This document shows, one piece after another, positions 1-6,878 of a stretch of DNA of 10,297 nucleotides. The stretch is from Deltaproteobacteria bacterium RIFOXYD12_FULL_50_9. Its GTDB lineage: Bacteria; Desulfobacterota; Desulfobulbia; Desulfobulbales; CALZHT01. The position numbers and the translations under genes are program-made. Every line of letters starts with the position of its first letter. The stretch's first letter is position 1. Under the pieces are notes generated by a model. That model did not search any database and was not told where the DNA came from. It saw only the letters and a list, made by a program, of their open reading frames with translations. The stretch lies in contig MGTA01000021.1 of the NCBI GenBank assembly GCA_001799225.1, positions 1 to 10,297 of the forward strand, written 5' to 3'.

Positions 1-317
1 ATTACCCGGTAGAGGGTGGCAAGCCGGGTGGCAATCGTGCCCGGGTCTGGAGAGAGCGGCGTGTAGGGCGGGATGTCGTAGGCCGGGTAGAGCATGATCG
101 GATGGTTGGTAAAGGCCCCGAGATTCTGCTCAAGCAGAGTTGCTTCTTTTTCTGAGGCAACCAGGCAGAGGGCCGGCCGACCGCTCTCGTTTACGAGTTG
201 GGCGGTAAGTAGCGCCGCCGCGCCGCTTCGGAGACCGCTGATCGAGGTCCTGCTTTTGCTCTCCTCGCGTAACGAGGGGAGCAGGTGTTTCAGACCGTCA
301 AACAGAGATGTTGCCAC
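1..317 (-). CDS. mfd: Transcription-repair coupling factor Mfd, N-terminal fragment (runs off the left edge)
   Basis: Mfd is a cytoplasmic DNA translocase that removes RNA polymerase stalled at lesions and recruits UvrA. Only its first 105 codons are here; the rest lies beyond position 1. The translation is open and shows the UvrB-like N-terminal region of Mfd. SGLRSGAAALLTAQL (27-41) sits where UvrB has its Walker A, but without a GKT. PALCLVASEKEATLLEQNL (48-66) follows, then the typical LYPAYDIPPYTPLSPDPGTI (76-95) and ATRLATLYR (96-104). The start is taken as GTG at 317-315. It is the only good start between the in-frame bamA stop (326-324) and the conserved region, and a G-rich run at the end of bamA may serve as a ribosome site about 12 bases upstream. 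The 6-base gap suggests translational coupling to bamA. Family assignment rests on remembered motifs, without the helicase domains in view. Confidence 0.85.
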   Translation of the reverse strand, partial: MATSLFDGLKHLLPSLREESKSRTSISGLRSGAAALLTAQLVNESGRPALCLVASEKEATLLEQNLGAFTNHPIMLYPAYDIPPYTPLSPDPGTIATRLATLYRV

Positions 318-323
318 GTTCGG

Positions 324-3059
324 CTAAAACCCCCCGCCCAGACTGAAATCCCATTTGCTCTGGTCTTCATCGTTAACCGGCTTTAGATTATAGCCCCATT
401 CCAGGCGGAGCGGTCCGATCGGCGACATCCAGCGGAATCCGCCGCCGACGCTCCGTTTAATCTCAGAGAGATTCCAGCTTTCACCTGTGGCATAAACCTT
501 ACCTGCATCAAAGAAGATAACCCCGAGCAGACCGGCTTCTTTGGCCAAAGGAAAGATATATTCCAGGTTGGTGAACCACATCTTGGTGCCGCCGATCCGG
601 TCATTGGGAGGAGCCGGGTCTCTGGGGCTGATATCTCCTGAGTCAAAGCCGCGGATTGATCCCATGCCGCCCAGATAGAATTTTTCATAAACCGGTAGTT
701 TTCCCGAAGAGTTCTCGCGAACCAAGCCGATCGAAAATCGGGTATTAAAGGTCGTGTCCCACCATGCCGGAAAATACCAGCTGCTCATCAGTTCTGTCTT
801 GGTAAAAGCGCTGTCACCGCGCAGGAGGCCGCCGGCATACTTTACGTTGATGCTGTTAAGCGAGCCTTCATGGGTTACAAAAGGGCGGTCGCGTGAATCT
901 CGTTTCAGACCTAAAGTGACGGCGCTGGTGATGTTGATGTCTACGGAGTTCTTGATTTCAATCGAGGCGGTGTCGGCAATATTGCTTAATACCGTGTCGT
1001 CGTAATTGTAACTCCAGAACAGACGTACCAGCTCCCAGAGAGGATAGCCGAATCGCAGCGTCACCCCGTTTGAGGATTTTGAATACTCAGTATAGTCGCG
1101 GTTCCAGTTGTAAAGATCAATGCCGGCCAGGAGTTTGGAATCGTTCAAGTATGGATCGGTGAAACTCAGATTGTAGCGGGAACTGTTGCTGCTGAAGTTG
1201 CCCTGCAGGCCGATCTTCTGACCGCGGCCCAGGAAGTTGTCTTTGGTTACCTCGCCCGTTAGCATCATGTGGTCGACAGAGCTGTAGCCGACGCCGACAC
1301 TGAATTTGCCGGTAGGCTTCTCTTTGACCTCAAGGAGGATATCCATCAGGTTGTCTTCGATAGTCGGTTCGGGTGATAGGGTGATATCTTCAAAAAAATC
1401 AAGGCGTTGCAGTTTTTGATTGCTGGTACGCAGGGCCTTGGAGTTGAATATGCCCCCCTCTTCCACCTCCAGTTCCCGTCTGATCACCTTATCACGGGTC
1501 TGGGTATTGCCCCTGATGATAATACGGTTGATATAGACCAAAGGGCCCTGGCGGATGTCGATGGCGATGGCCACCTGTTTGGTGCCGGGTTTTTTATCAA
1601 GAAGCGGTTTGATCTCGGCAAAGGCATAACCTTTTTCCGAATAGGTGTCTGTGAGTGTCAGGATGTCTTCGCGCAGTATTTTCTGGCTGAAGAACTCTTC
1701 CTTGCCGATCTTAACCTTTTCAAGAAGTTTTGCTTTATCTTCTATCAGGTCGCCGGTGATGTCGATAGAGGCTACTTTGTAACGGTCGCCTTCGGAGACG
1801 TTGATCGTAATAAAAAGGCCGTCGGGTTTCTCGGCAATTTCCGGCTCGCCGGCCCGAGCTTCAATAAACCCGTTGTTCTGATAGAAGGCGTTAAGTTTAG
1901 CGACATCCTGGCTAAGTAACTCTTTCTTGAGTTGACCTGATTCAGTGAACCAGGAAAACCATCCCTTTTCCGAGGTCTTCATGACATCGGAAAGTTCGCT
2001 GTTCGAGAAGGCCTGATTGCCGATAAATTTGATCTCCCGAATATAGATTTTTTCGTTCTCTTTTATGTTAAAAGTCAGATTAACGAAATCTGCCGAGCCA
2101 CTGTCGAGAATTGTAGTAATTTCGGCATGGTGATAGCCGCTCTCCCGGTAGAGGTTCCGGATATTTTCCTCGGAACGTTTCAGTTCGGCCGGGTTGATGA
2201 TGGCCCCTTGTTTGATGGTGACCACTTCCTTGATTTTGTCTTCCTTGAGCTCCTCTTGGCCGCTGTAGCTGATTGTGCCGATTACCGGCTTCTCCTTGAC
2301 TTCAAAGATAACTCTCTTACCCTTGGTCGTCTCTTCAACATTCAGGATGACATCCTCGAAAAAGCCAAGCTGATAGATTGATTTAATGTCCTCGCGGAGT
2401 TTGATGGCGTCGTAATCGGCGCTTGCCTGACTTTTTATCTGGCGGAGGATGGCGCCGTTCTCAATCCGTCGGTTGCCCTTGATGACAAGCGTAGCGATGC
2501 GTTGATGACGATTGGTGGAGAGCAGCACTTCATCAATAATCTGGCTGGTAACTTTGGCAAGATCAGCTTGGCCGGTCGCGGTTTTGTAAAGGCGAACCGG
2601 TTCATCGTTGCCGTCAAGGTCGTAAAGTGTGATGTCAAGGCTGAGCGGGCCGCCGATTGCGGTAAGCGTGCCTGCCGCCAGATAGCGGACAGTTGAATTG
2701 AGCTGCCGGATCGCCGCAGTGGTCGGCGGCCAGGGCGCCTCAGGTTTGAAGAGATCCTGGGCTGCGGTTCGCGATATCGGGGGGATACCTTTGCTGAGCA
2801 GCCCATCGTTAAGGGCCTTATCGGCTAGTTCCAACAGGTCGCTTTGGTTGCCGGCAATGATTTTAAAGGGCAGAAAAACTATTGTCGAACTGTTTTGCAC
2901 CGGCTTGTCCGGAGTCGCGGCAGAGCAGACGGTGTAGTACAAAAGCAGGCAAAGAGTCAAGACCAGGGTGGCTCTAGAAATTGACCAAAAAACAGTTTTG
3001 CCGTGAATCAGGATTTTTTTTGCGGCTACTGAAAAATTTAGTATGCGGTGCAGTCTCAT
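324..3059 (-). CDS. bamA: Outer membrane protein assembly factor BamA with an extra N-terminal domain
   Basis: BamA (Omp85 family) is the barrel that folds and inserts beta-barrel proteins into the outer membrane. The 911 residues exceed the roughly 750-810 usual in proteobacteria. A long signal peptide has its hydrophobic core at about 30-44 and a likely cut after A47 or A48. Residues about 58-180 form an extra alpha/beta region (IVFLPFKI at 60-67, VRYLAAGTLTAI at 124-135) resembling TolB-N/FlgO-type domains. Five POTRA domains follow at about 188-257, 258-336, 337-425, 427-505 and 508-580, several opening with a xxIxIxGN-like strand and ending in VKEKP-like text. The barrel spans about 585-911. 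It carries the Omp85 loop-6 motif SIRGF (801-805, usually VRGF/Y) and ends in WDFSLGGGF, a C-terminal beta-signal with terminal Phe. The ATG lies 45 bases after lolD and has no clear Shine-Dalgarno. No other Met occurs before residue 360, so this start is the best choice, though a non-ATG start is possible. Confidence 0.96.
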   Translation of the reverse strand: MRLHRILNFSVAAKKILIHGKTVFWSISRATLVLTLCLLLYYTVCSAATPDKPVQNSSTIVFLPFKIIAGNQSDLLELADKALNDGLLSKGIPPISRTAAQDLFKPEAPWPPTTAAIRQLNSTVRYLAAGTLTAIGGPLSLDITLYDLDGNDEPVRLYKTATGQADLAKVTSQIIDEVLLSTNRHQRIATLVIKGNRRIENGAILRQIKSQASADYDAIKLREDIKSIYQLGFFEDVILNVEETTKGKRVIFEVKEKPVIGTISYSGQEELKEDKIKEVVTIKQGAIINPAELKRSEENIRNLYRESGYHHAEITTILDSGSADFVNLTFNIKENEKIYIREIKFIGNQAFSNSELSDVMKTSEKGWFSWFTESGQLKKELLSQDVAKLNAFYQNNGFIEARAGEPEIAEKPDGLFITINVSEGDRYKVASIDITGDLIEDKAKLLEKVKIGKEEFFSQKILREDILTLTDTYSEKGYAFAEIKPLLDKKPGTKQVAIAIDIRQGPLVYINRIIIRGNTQTRDKVIRRELEVEEGGIFNSKALRTSNQKLQRLDFFEDITLSPEPTIEDNLMDILLEVKEKPTGKFSVGVGYSSVDHMMLTGEVTKDNFLGRGQKIGLQGNFSSNSSRYNLSFTDPYLNDSKLLAGIDLYNWNRDYTEYSKSSNGVTLRFGYPLWELVRLFWSYNYDDTVLSNIADTASIEIKNSVDINITSAVTLGLKRDSRDRPFVTHEGSLNSINVKYAGGLLRGDSAFTKTELMSSWYFPAWWDTTFNTRFSIGLVRENSSGKLPVYEKFYLGGMGSIRGFDSGDISPRDPAPPNDRIGGTKMWFTNLEYIFPLAKEAGLLGVIFFDAGKVYATGESWNLSEIKRSVGGGFRWMSPIGPLRLEWGYNLKPVNDEDQSKWDFSLGGGF

Positions 3060-3104
3060 TTTAGCAGCTTAATATAAGAGGGTTTTTCGGAATTGCTGGC
3101 GGAT

Positions 3105-3827
3105 TTAAGCATTGGAACTGTTAAAGGTGTATTCACTCAGTCTGCCTTCTTTGAGGGTCAGGCAGCGGTGCATGCGGCCAGCCAGTTCGAGGTTGTGAGT
3201 GACCATGATTGTAGCCAAGGAGTAGAGAGTATTCATCTCCTGGATCAGCTCAAAAACCTGCAGTCCGGTTTTGGGGTCGAGGTTGCCGGTCGGTTCGTCG
3301 GCAAGCAGCAGCGCCGGTTTCATGACAATGGCCCGGGCCAGGGCAACCCGCTGCTGTTCACCGCCGGAGAGTTCGCCGACTTTATGGTGCAGGCGGTCGC
3401 TTAAGCCTACCCGGCCCAGGAGGTCGGAGGCTTCCTCGCGGATCCGGTCGCGGTCAATCCCGGCGATCAGCCCGGGCATCATGACGTTTTCAATCGCTGA
3501 GAACTCCGGCAGCAGGTGGTGAAATTGAAAGACAAAGCCGATTGTCCGGTTACGGAAATGGGAGAGTTCGATATCGCTTTTGGCAAACAGATCCTGGCCG
3601 CGATGCAGGAGGAGCCCTGAACTTGGCCGGTCCAGAGTGCCCAGGATATGGAGAAGGGTAGTCTTGCCGGTGCCGGAAGCACCGACAATTGCCACCATCT
3701 CGCCGCGTTTAAGTTCGAGATCTATACCTTTCAGGACCTCCAGGCGATGGAGGCCATTGTAATATTTCTCAAGGCCTTTGGCATGGAATTCCAACCTCTC
3801 TGATTCTGCTGTTTTGGCCTGTGGCAT
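3105..3827 (-). CDS. lolD: Lipoprotein-releasing system ATP-binding protein LolD
   Basis: LolD is the cytoplasmic ATPase of the inner-membrane ABC complex that extracts outer-membrane lipoproteins and passes them to LolA. Numbering from the upstream ATG (3854; 249 residues), the protein has Walker A GASGTGKT (58-65), Q-loop Q110 and the LolD-typical stretch FHHLLPEFSAIENVMMP (111-127). It also has signature LSGGEQQR (162-169), Walker B ALLLADEP (181-188) and switch His H220. I place the start at the tenth codon (ATG 3827-3825), because AGGAGT lies 6 bases before it. The first ATG, which overlaps the lolC stop as ATGA (3851-3854), lacks a visible ribosome site. The chosen start gives 240 residues, close to the family length. 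The gene follows the permease and precedes bamA on the same strand. Confidence 0.95.
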   Translation of the reverse strand: MPQAKTAESERLEFHAKGLEKYYNGLHRLEVLKGIDLELKRGEMVAIVGASGTGKTTLLHILGTLDRPSSGLLLHRGQDLFAKSDIELSHFRNRTIGFVFQFHHLLPEFSAIENVMMPGLIAGIDRDRIREEASDLLGRVGLSDRLHHKVGELSGGEQQRVALARAIVMKPALLLADEPTGNLDPKTGLQVFELIQEMNTLYSLATIMVTHNLELAGRMHRCLTLKEGRLSEYTFNSSNA

Positions 3828-3833
3828 AAAAAG

Positions 3834-3839
3834 ACTCCT
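3834..3839 (-). promoter_or_regulatory. Shine-Dalgarno site selecting the second lolD start
   Basis: AGGAGT on the minus strand ends 6 bases before ATG 3827-3825. The two tandem ATG codons at 3854-3849, which overlap the end of lolC, have no comparable site upstream. This favours initiation at 3827, with the ribosome site lying 12-17 bases beyond the lolC stop codon. A coupled start at 3854 remains possible. Confidence 0.6.
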
Positions 3840-3850
3840 GTTCTCGGTCA

Positions 3851-5086
3851 TCATTCGTAGCGCAAGGTCACGACCGGATCGATCCTGGAGGCTTGCCAGG
3901 ATGGATACAGGGTTGCGGCAAAGGTGATAAGAACTGCCGAAAATGCGATCAGCAAGACATCCTCGGGCAGGACTTTAACAGGCAGATAGGAGAGCGGATA
4001 GACATCGGGCAGTTTGATGAATTTGTAATAGCCGAGCAGTTTGCAGCCGGTGATGCCGGCCAGAATGCCGAGTACGGTACCGCTCAGGCCGATGATGATA
4101 CCTTCCAGAATGAAGATCCGCATTATATGACTGGAAGTGGCTCCCATGGATTTAAGAATAGCAATGTCCTTGCTTTTTTCCATGACTACCATGGTGAGGG
4201 TGCTGACAATATTAAAGGCGGCGACCAGCACGATTAGGGCGACGATGATGAACAGGGCGGTTTTTTCAAGTTGCAGGGCCGAGAAGATATTTTTATTGAT
4301 CCGCATCCAGTCCCTGGCCATATAGCTCATGCCCAGCTCCTGTTCGATGGTTCTGGCGATCGAGTCGGCTTTAAAGATGTCGTCGACCGTGATTTCCAGG
4401 CCGTGGACGCTTTCGCCGATTTCAAAAAAATCCTGGGCCGTGGTAATTGAGACATAGGCGAGGGCCGAGTCGTATTCGATCATGCCGGTTTCAAAAATGC
4501 CCACAACTTGACAGGCCTTCATCTTCGGGATAATGCCCATGGGCGTCAAAGGTCCAGAGGCTGAAAGCAGGCGGACCCGGTCGCCAACCATCACGCGTAA
4601 CTGCCGGGCGAGTTCACTGCCCAACAGGATGCCGGGCGGGGTGCCTGGTTGAGCCGCAGCAAGAGGGGTAAGCGCCGCCATGCTGCCTTCCTTGATGTAC
4701 TCCTCCAGATTGATCACGGTTTTGGCGGAAACCGGGTCGATGCCGCGCAGTACAGCGCCGGTACCGCTCTGGCCGCTGGTGATCATGGTTTGTGAATAGA
4801 GAAAAGGAGTTACGCCTTTCACGCCTGGTATGGTCTTGAGGCGGTTCTGCAGATCGGCAGGCGTACGGATGGTGTCGCCGATCTTCTGGACCAAAATGTG
4901 GGAGTTCATGCCCAGGATCTTGGCGCGGAACCCTTCGGTAAACCCGGTCATGACCCCGAGGACCATGATCAGGGCCATTACGCCTACCATGACCCCGGCC
5001 ACGGAGATAAACGTGATCAGGGATATGAACCCGTGTTTTCTTTTGGCCTTCAGATAGCGAAGGCTGATGAACCACTCAAAGCGCAA
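3851..5086 (-). CDS. lolC: Lipoprotein-releasing ABC transporter permease (LolC/LolE family)
   Basis: This is the membrane subunit that takes mature lipoproteins from the outer leaflet of the inner membrane and works with LolD. Residues are numbered from the upstream ATG at 5158. The conserved N-terminal ISLRYLKAKRKHGFISLITF (31-50) leads into TM1 (about 44-70). A MacB-like periplasmic domain follows (about 75-295). Then come TM2 (about 300-325), the FtsX-family cytoplasmic motif EKSKDIAILKSMGAT (327-341), TM3 (about 348-375), TM4 (about 400-418) and the end LYPSWQASRIDPVVTLRYE. I place the start at TTG 5086, just before RFEWFISLRYL, where LolC/E proteins normally begin (411 residues). The open frame extends to ATG 5158, but those 24 extra residues are translated from a palindromic repeat. 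The TTG has only a weak GAG 7 bases upstream, so the start is uncertain. Only one permease gene is present, so the complex could be a homodimer with LolD, or a second gene may lie elsewhere. Confidence 0.93.
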   Translation of the reverse strand: MRFEWFISLRYLKAKRKHGFISLITFISVAGVMVGVMALIMVLGVMTGFTEGFRAKILGMNSHILVQKIGDTIRTPADLQNRLKTIPGVKGVTPFLYSQTMITSGQSGTGAVLRGIDPVSAKTVINLEEYIKEGSMAALTPLAAAQPGTPPGILLGSELARQLRVMVGDRVRLLSASGPLTPMGIIPKMKACQVVGIFETGMIEYDSALAYVSITTAQDFFEIGESVHGLEITVDDIFKADSIARTIEQELGMSYMARDWMRINKNIFSALQLEKTALFIIVALIVLVAAFNIVSTLTMVVMEKSKDIAILKSMGATSSHIMRIFILEGIIIGLSGTVLGILAGITGCKLLGYYKFIKLPDVYPLSYLPVKVLPEDVLLIAFSAVLITFAATLYPSWQASRIDPVVTLRYE

Positions 5087-5101
5087 TGTTGTTCTCGTTT
5101 T

Positions 5102-5186
5102 TGTTGGGGCGTATTGCAATACGCCCTTATATGGGTTGGTTGCAGGGGCATATTGCAATACGCCCCAACATGTAATACACCCCTAC
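5102..5186. repeat. Compound palindromic repeat between lysS and lolC
   Basis: Two copies of a palindrome lie head to head. Positions 5107-5126 are the perfect 20-base palindrome GGGCGTATTGCAATACGCCC. Positions 5145-5166 are a 22-base version with one mismatched pair (A5150 opposite C5161). The 25-base arms 5102-5126 and 5146-5170 are also inverted copies of each other with one mismatch, around a 19-base spacer. The whole 69 bases could therefore fold as one long hairpin or as two short ones. A degenerate half-copy continues on the minus strand from 5186 to 5171 (GTAGGGGTGTATTACA), so the lysS TAG stop lies inside repeat-like sequence. This resembles REP/MITE-like miniature palindromes. No transposase or clear target duplication is visible. 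Confidence 0.85.
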
Positions 5187-6667
5187 CGTTCGGGCCGCAG
5201 ATGGGGAAAGAGGATAACGTCCCGGATCGACGGCGAGTCGGTCAGGAGCATGGTCAGCCGATCAATGCCTATACCTTCACCCGCCGCCGGCGGCATGCCG
5301 TACTCCAGGGCCCGCAGGAAGTCTTCATCCAGTTCCGGGAAGATCTCGTCATCGTCACCCCGTTCGGCGATCTGTTTTTCCAGGCGCTGCCGCTGATCAA
5401 GCGGGTCGTTCAGTTCGCTGAATGAGTTAGCGATCTCCCGGCCGGTGATAAACAGTTCGAAACGGTCCGTTACCTCGGGGTTCTGCTCATTGCGCCGGGC
5501 CAGCGGAGAAATTTCGGTAGGATAGGCAGTAACAAAGGTCGGGTCAACGAGTTGCTCCTCAACCAGCAGCTCAAAGAGTTCTGCCTTGGCCTTGCCTGGA
5601 CCGGCCTTGGCATCAAGCTTGATGCCTTTATCAATAGCCATTTGGCGGATCCGGGCCGGATCAGTGACAATATCAGCCGGAATACCGGCCACCGTCATCA
5701 GGGCCTCATCAAGGGTATAACGTTTCCAGGGTGGGGTCAGGTCGACGTTTTTCCCTTGGAAGGTGATGATTGTCGAACCGGTCACCTCGGCTGCGATCCA
5801 GGAAATCATCTCTTCGGTGAGGTCCATAAGGTCGTTATAAGTAGCATAGGCCTGGTAGAATTCAACCATGGTGAATTCAGGGTTGTGGCGGGTCGAAAGG
5901 CCTTCGTTCCGGAAGTTGCGGTTGATCTCAAAGACTTTCTCAAAGCCGCCGACCAGCAACCGTTTCAGATAGAGTTCCGGGGCGATCCGCAGATAGAGAT
6001 CCATGTCGAGGGCGTTGTGATGGGTCTTGAAAGGCCGGGCCGTGGCCCCGCCGGCAATGGCGTGCATCATCGGTGTTTCCACTTCCAGGAAACCGCGGTT
6101 GACCAGAAAATCACGGAGCAGTCGGATGATCTCCACTCGTTTTCTAAAGGTGTCCCGCACCTCGGGGTTGACGATCAGATCGACATAGCGTTGCCGGTAC
6201 CGGGTTTCGACATCGGTAAGCCCGTGGAATTTTTCCGGCAGCGGCCGCAAGGATTTAGTGACCAGGCGAATATCCCGGGCGAGCAGGGACAACTCATTGG
6301 TGTTGGTTCGGAACAGATGGCCGGTGAAGCCGACAATGTCACCGATATCGAATCTTTTGAAAAGTTCGAAAGGGGCTTCGCCGACCGTATCGCGTTTAAC
6401 GTAGATCTGAAGCTTGGCCGATTCGTCCTGGATTTTTAGAAAGGCGGCTTTGCCGAACTTGCGCAGAGCTAAAATCCGGCCGGCAATTGTATAGGTAGGT
6501 CCGGAATTCTGGGGCGTTTCAGCATTGATCGTATTGCCTCGGGCATTAACGTCGGCGATCCGATGGGTGGGTTTGAAGTCGTTGGCATAGAGCGGGACGC
6601 CTGTGTCAAGGAGTTCCTGAGCCTTCTGGCGGCGCTGTTGCAGGGTCTGATTGAGTTCGTTTGTCAT
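5183..6667 (-). CDS. lysS: Lysine--tRNA ligase, class II
   Basis: This enzyme charges tRNA-Lys with lysine in the cytoplasm using ATP. The 494-residue length is typical of bacterial class II LysS. An N-terminal helix is followed by the OB-fold anticodon-binding domain (about 59-135, IAGRILALRKFGKAAFLKIQ at 61-80). The catalytic core shows all three class II motifs. Motif 1 is around 175-201 (FLEVETPMM), motif 2 is FEINRNFRNEGLSTRHNPEF (246-265), and motif 3 includes GEGIGIDRLTMLL (463-475) with its ATP-binding Arg470 and the end ILFPHLRPER. The ATG at 6667 begins MTNELNQTLQQRR, as expected, but has no strong Shine-Dalgarno. The gene is first of the lysS-lolC-lolD-bamA-mfd series. The 96 bases between its stop and the preferred lolC start hold the palindromic repeat. 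All key motifs are intact. Confidence 0.97.
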   Translation of the reverse strand: MTNELNQTLQQRRQKAQELLDTGVPLYANDFKPTHRIADVNARGNTINAETPQNSGPTYTIAGRILALRKFGKAAFLKIQDESAKLQIYVKRDTVGEAPFELFKRFDIGDIVGFTGHLFRTNTNELSLLARDIRLVTKSLRPLPEKFHGLTDVETRYRQRYVDLIVNPEVRDTFRKRVEIIRLLRDFLVNRGFLEVETPMMHAIAGGATARPFKTHHNALDMDLYLRIAPELYLKRLLVGGFEKVFEINRNFRNEGLSTRHNPEFTMVEFYQAYATYNDLMDLTEEMISWIAAEVTGSTIITFQGKNVDLTPPWKRYTLDEALMTVAGIPADIVTDPARIRQMAIDKGIKLDAKAGPGKAKAELFELLVEEQLVDPTFVTAYPTEISPLARRNEQNPEVTDRFELFITGREIANSFSELNDPLDQRQRLEKQIAERGDDDEIFPELDEDFLRALEYGMPPAAGEGIGIDRLTMLLTDSPSIRDVILFPHLRPER

Positions 6668-6773
6668 TGTTTCAGGTGGATTAATTGGGTTGTCGGCTTA
6701 TAAAAACCCCTGTTGCCGTTTTTGTATGGAGAGGGTTCGATGAATAATTCTTACTAAAATAAATTCGCTCTGG

Positions 6774-6802
6774 ATATTACGAGAGTTTTGCTTGAAAGTG
6801 AA
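6774..6802 (-). promoter_or_regulatory. Possible sigma70 promoter for the lysS operon
   Basis: On the minus strand, TTCACT (6802-6797) and TAATAT (6779-6774) are 17 bases apart, each matching 4 of 6 consensus bases. Transcription would start near 6767 and leave a leader of about 100 bases before the lysS ATG. The leader shows no T-box or lysine-riboswitch hallmark that I can recognise. The site is weak, and the region is AT-rich enough for chance matches. Confidence 0.3.
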
Positions 6803-6832
6803 GTGTTTTATGACGATGGTCGTAATTTTGCG

Positions 6833-6877
6833 ATGTAGGGGCGTTCATGAACGGACGGTTCATGAACGCCCCTACAT
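6833..6877. repeat. 45-bp perfect palindrome with GTAGGGGC ends
   Basis: Arms of 20 bases (6833-6852 and 6858-6877) are exact reverse complements around the 5-base spacer GGACG. Each arm reads ATGTAGGGGCGTTCATGAAC from its outer end. The element starts two bases beyond the stop codon of the MetE-like gene. It shares the outer TAGGGG(C/T)GT end with the repeat at 5102-5186. In RNA it would form a very stable hairpin on either strand. No T-run follows on the minus strand (CGCAAAATTACG), so it is not a canonical intrinsic terminator, though it could block 3' exonucleases or weaken read-through into lysS. Confidence 0.9.
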
Positions 6878-6878
6878 T

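Noticed and set aside
1407..1919. 170-codon open frame on the plus strand opposite bamA
   Set aside because: It is antisense to the POTRA region with no motif and no ribosome site; a coding shadow.
5102..5170. CRISPR-like repeat pair
   Set aside because: There are only two full copies, in inverted rather than direct orientation, and no series of spacers.
5552..6439. 295-codon open frame on the plus strand opposite lysS
   Set aside because: It is antisense to conserved lysS sequence including class II motifs 1 and 2, has no recognisable domain, and is best explained by codon bias.
6833..6877. Canonical intrinsic terminator after the MetE-like gene
   Set aside because: The hairpin is strong, but no T-run follows it on the minus strand; it is better called a palindromic repeat with a possible secondary effect on transcripts.
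6668..6878. Lysine riboswitch or T-box leader before lysS
   Set aside because: I could find no T-box sequence, specifier stem or lysine-riboswitch core. The only strong structure is the palindrome, whose sequence matches a repeat rather than an aptamer.
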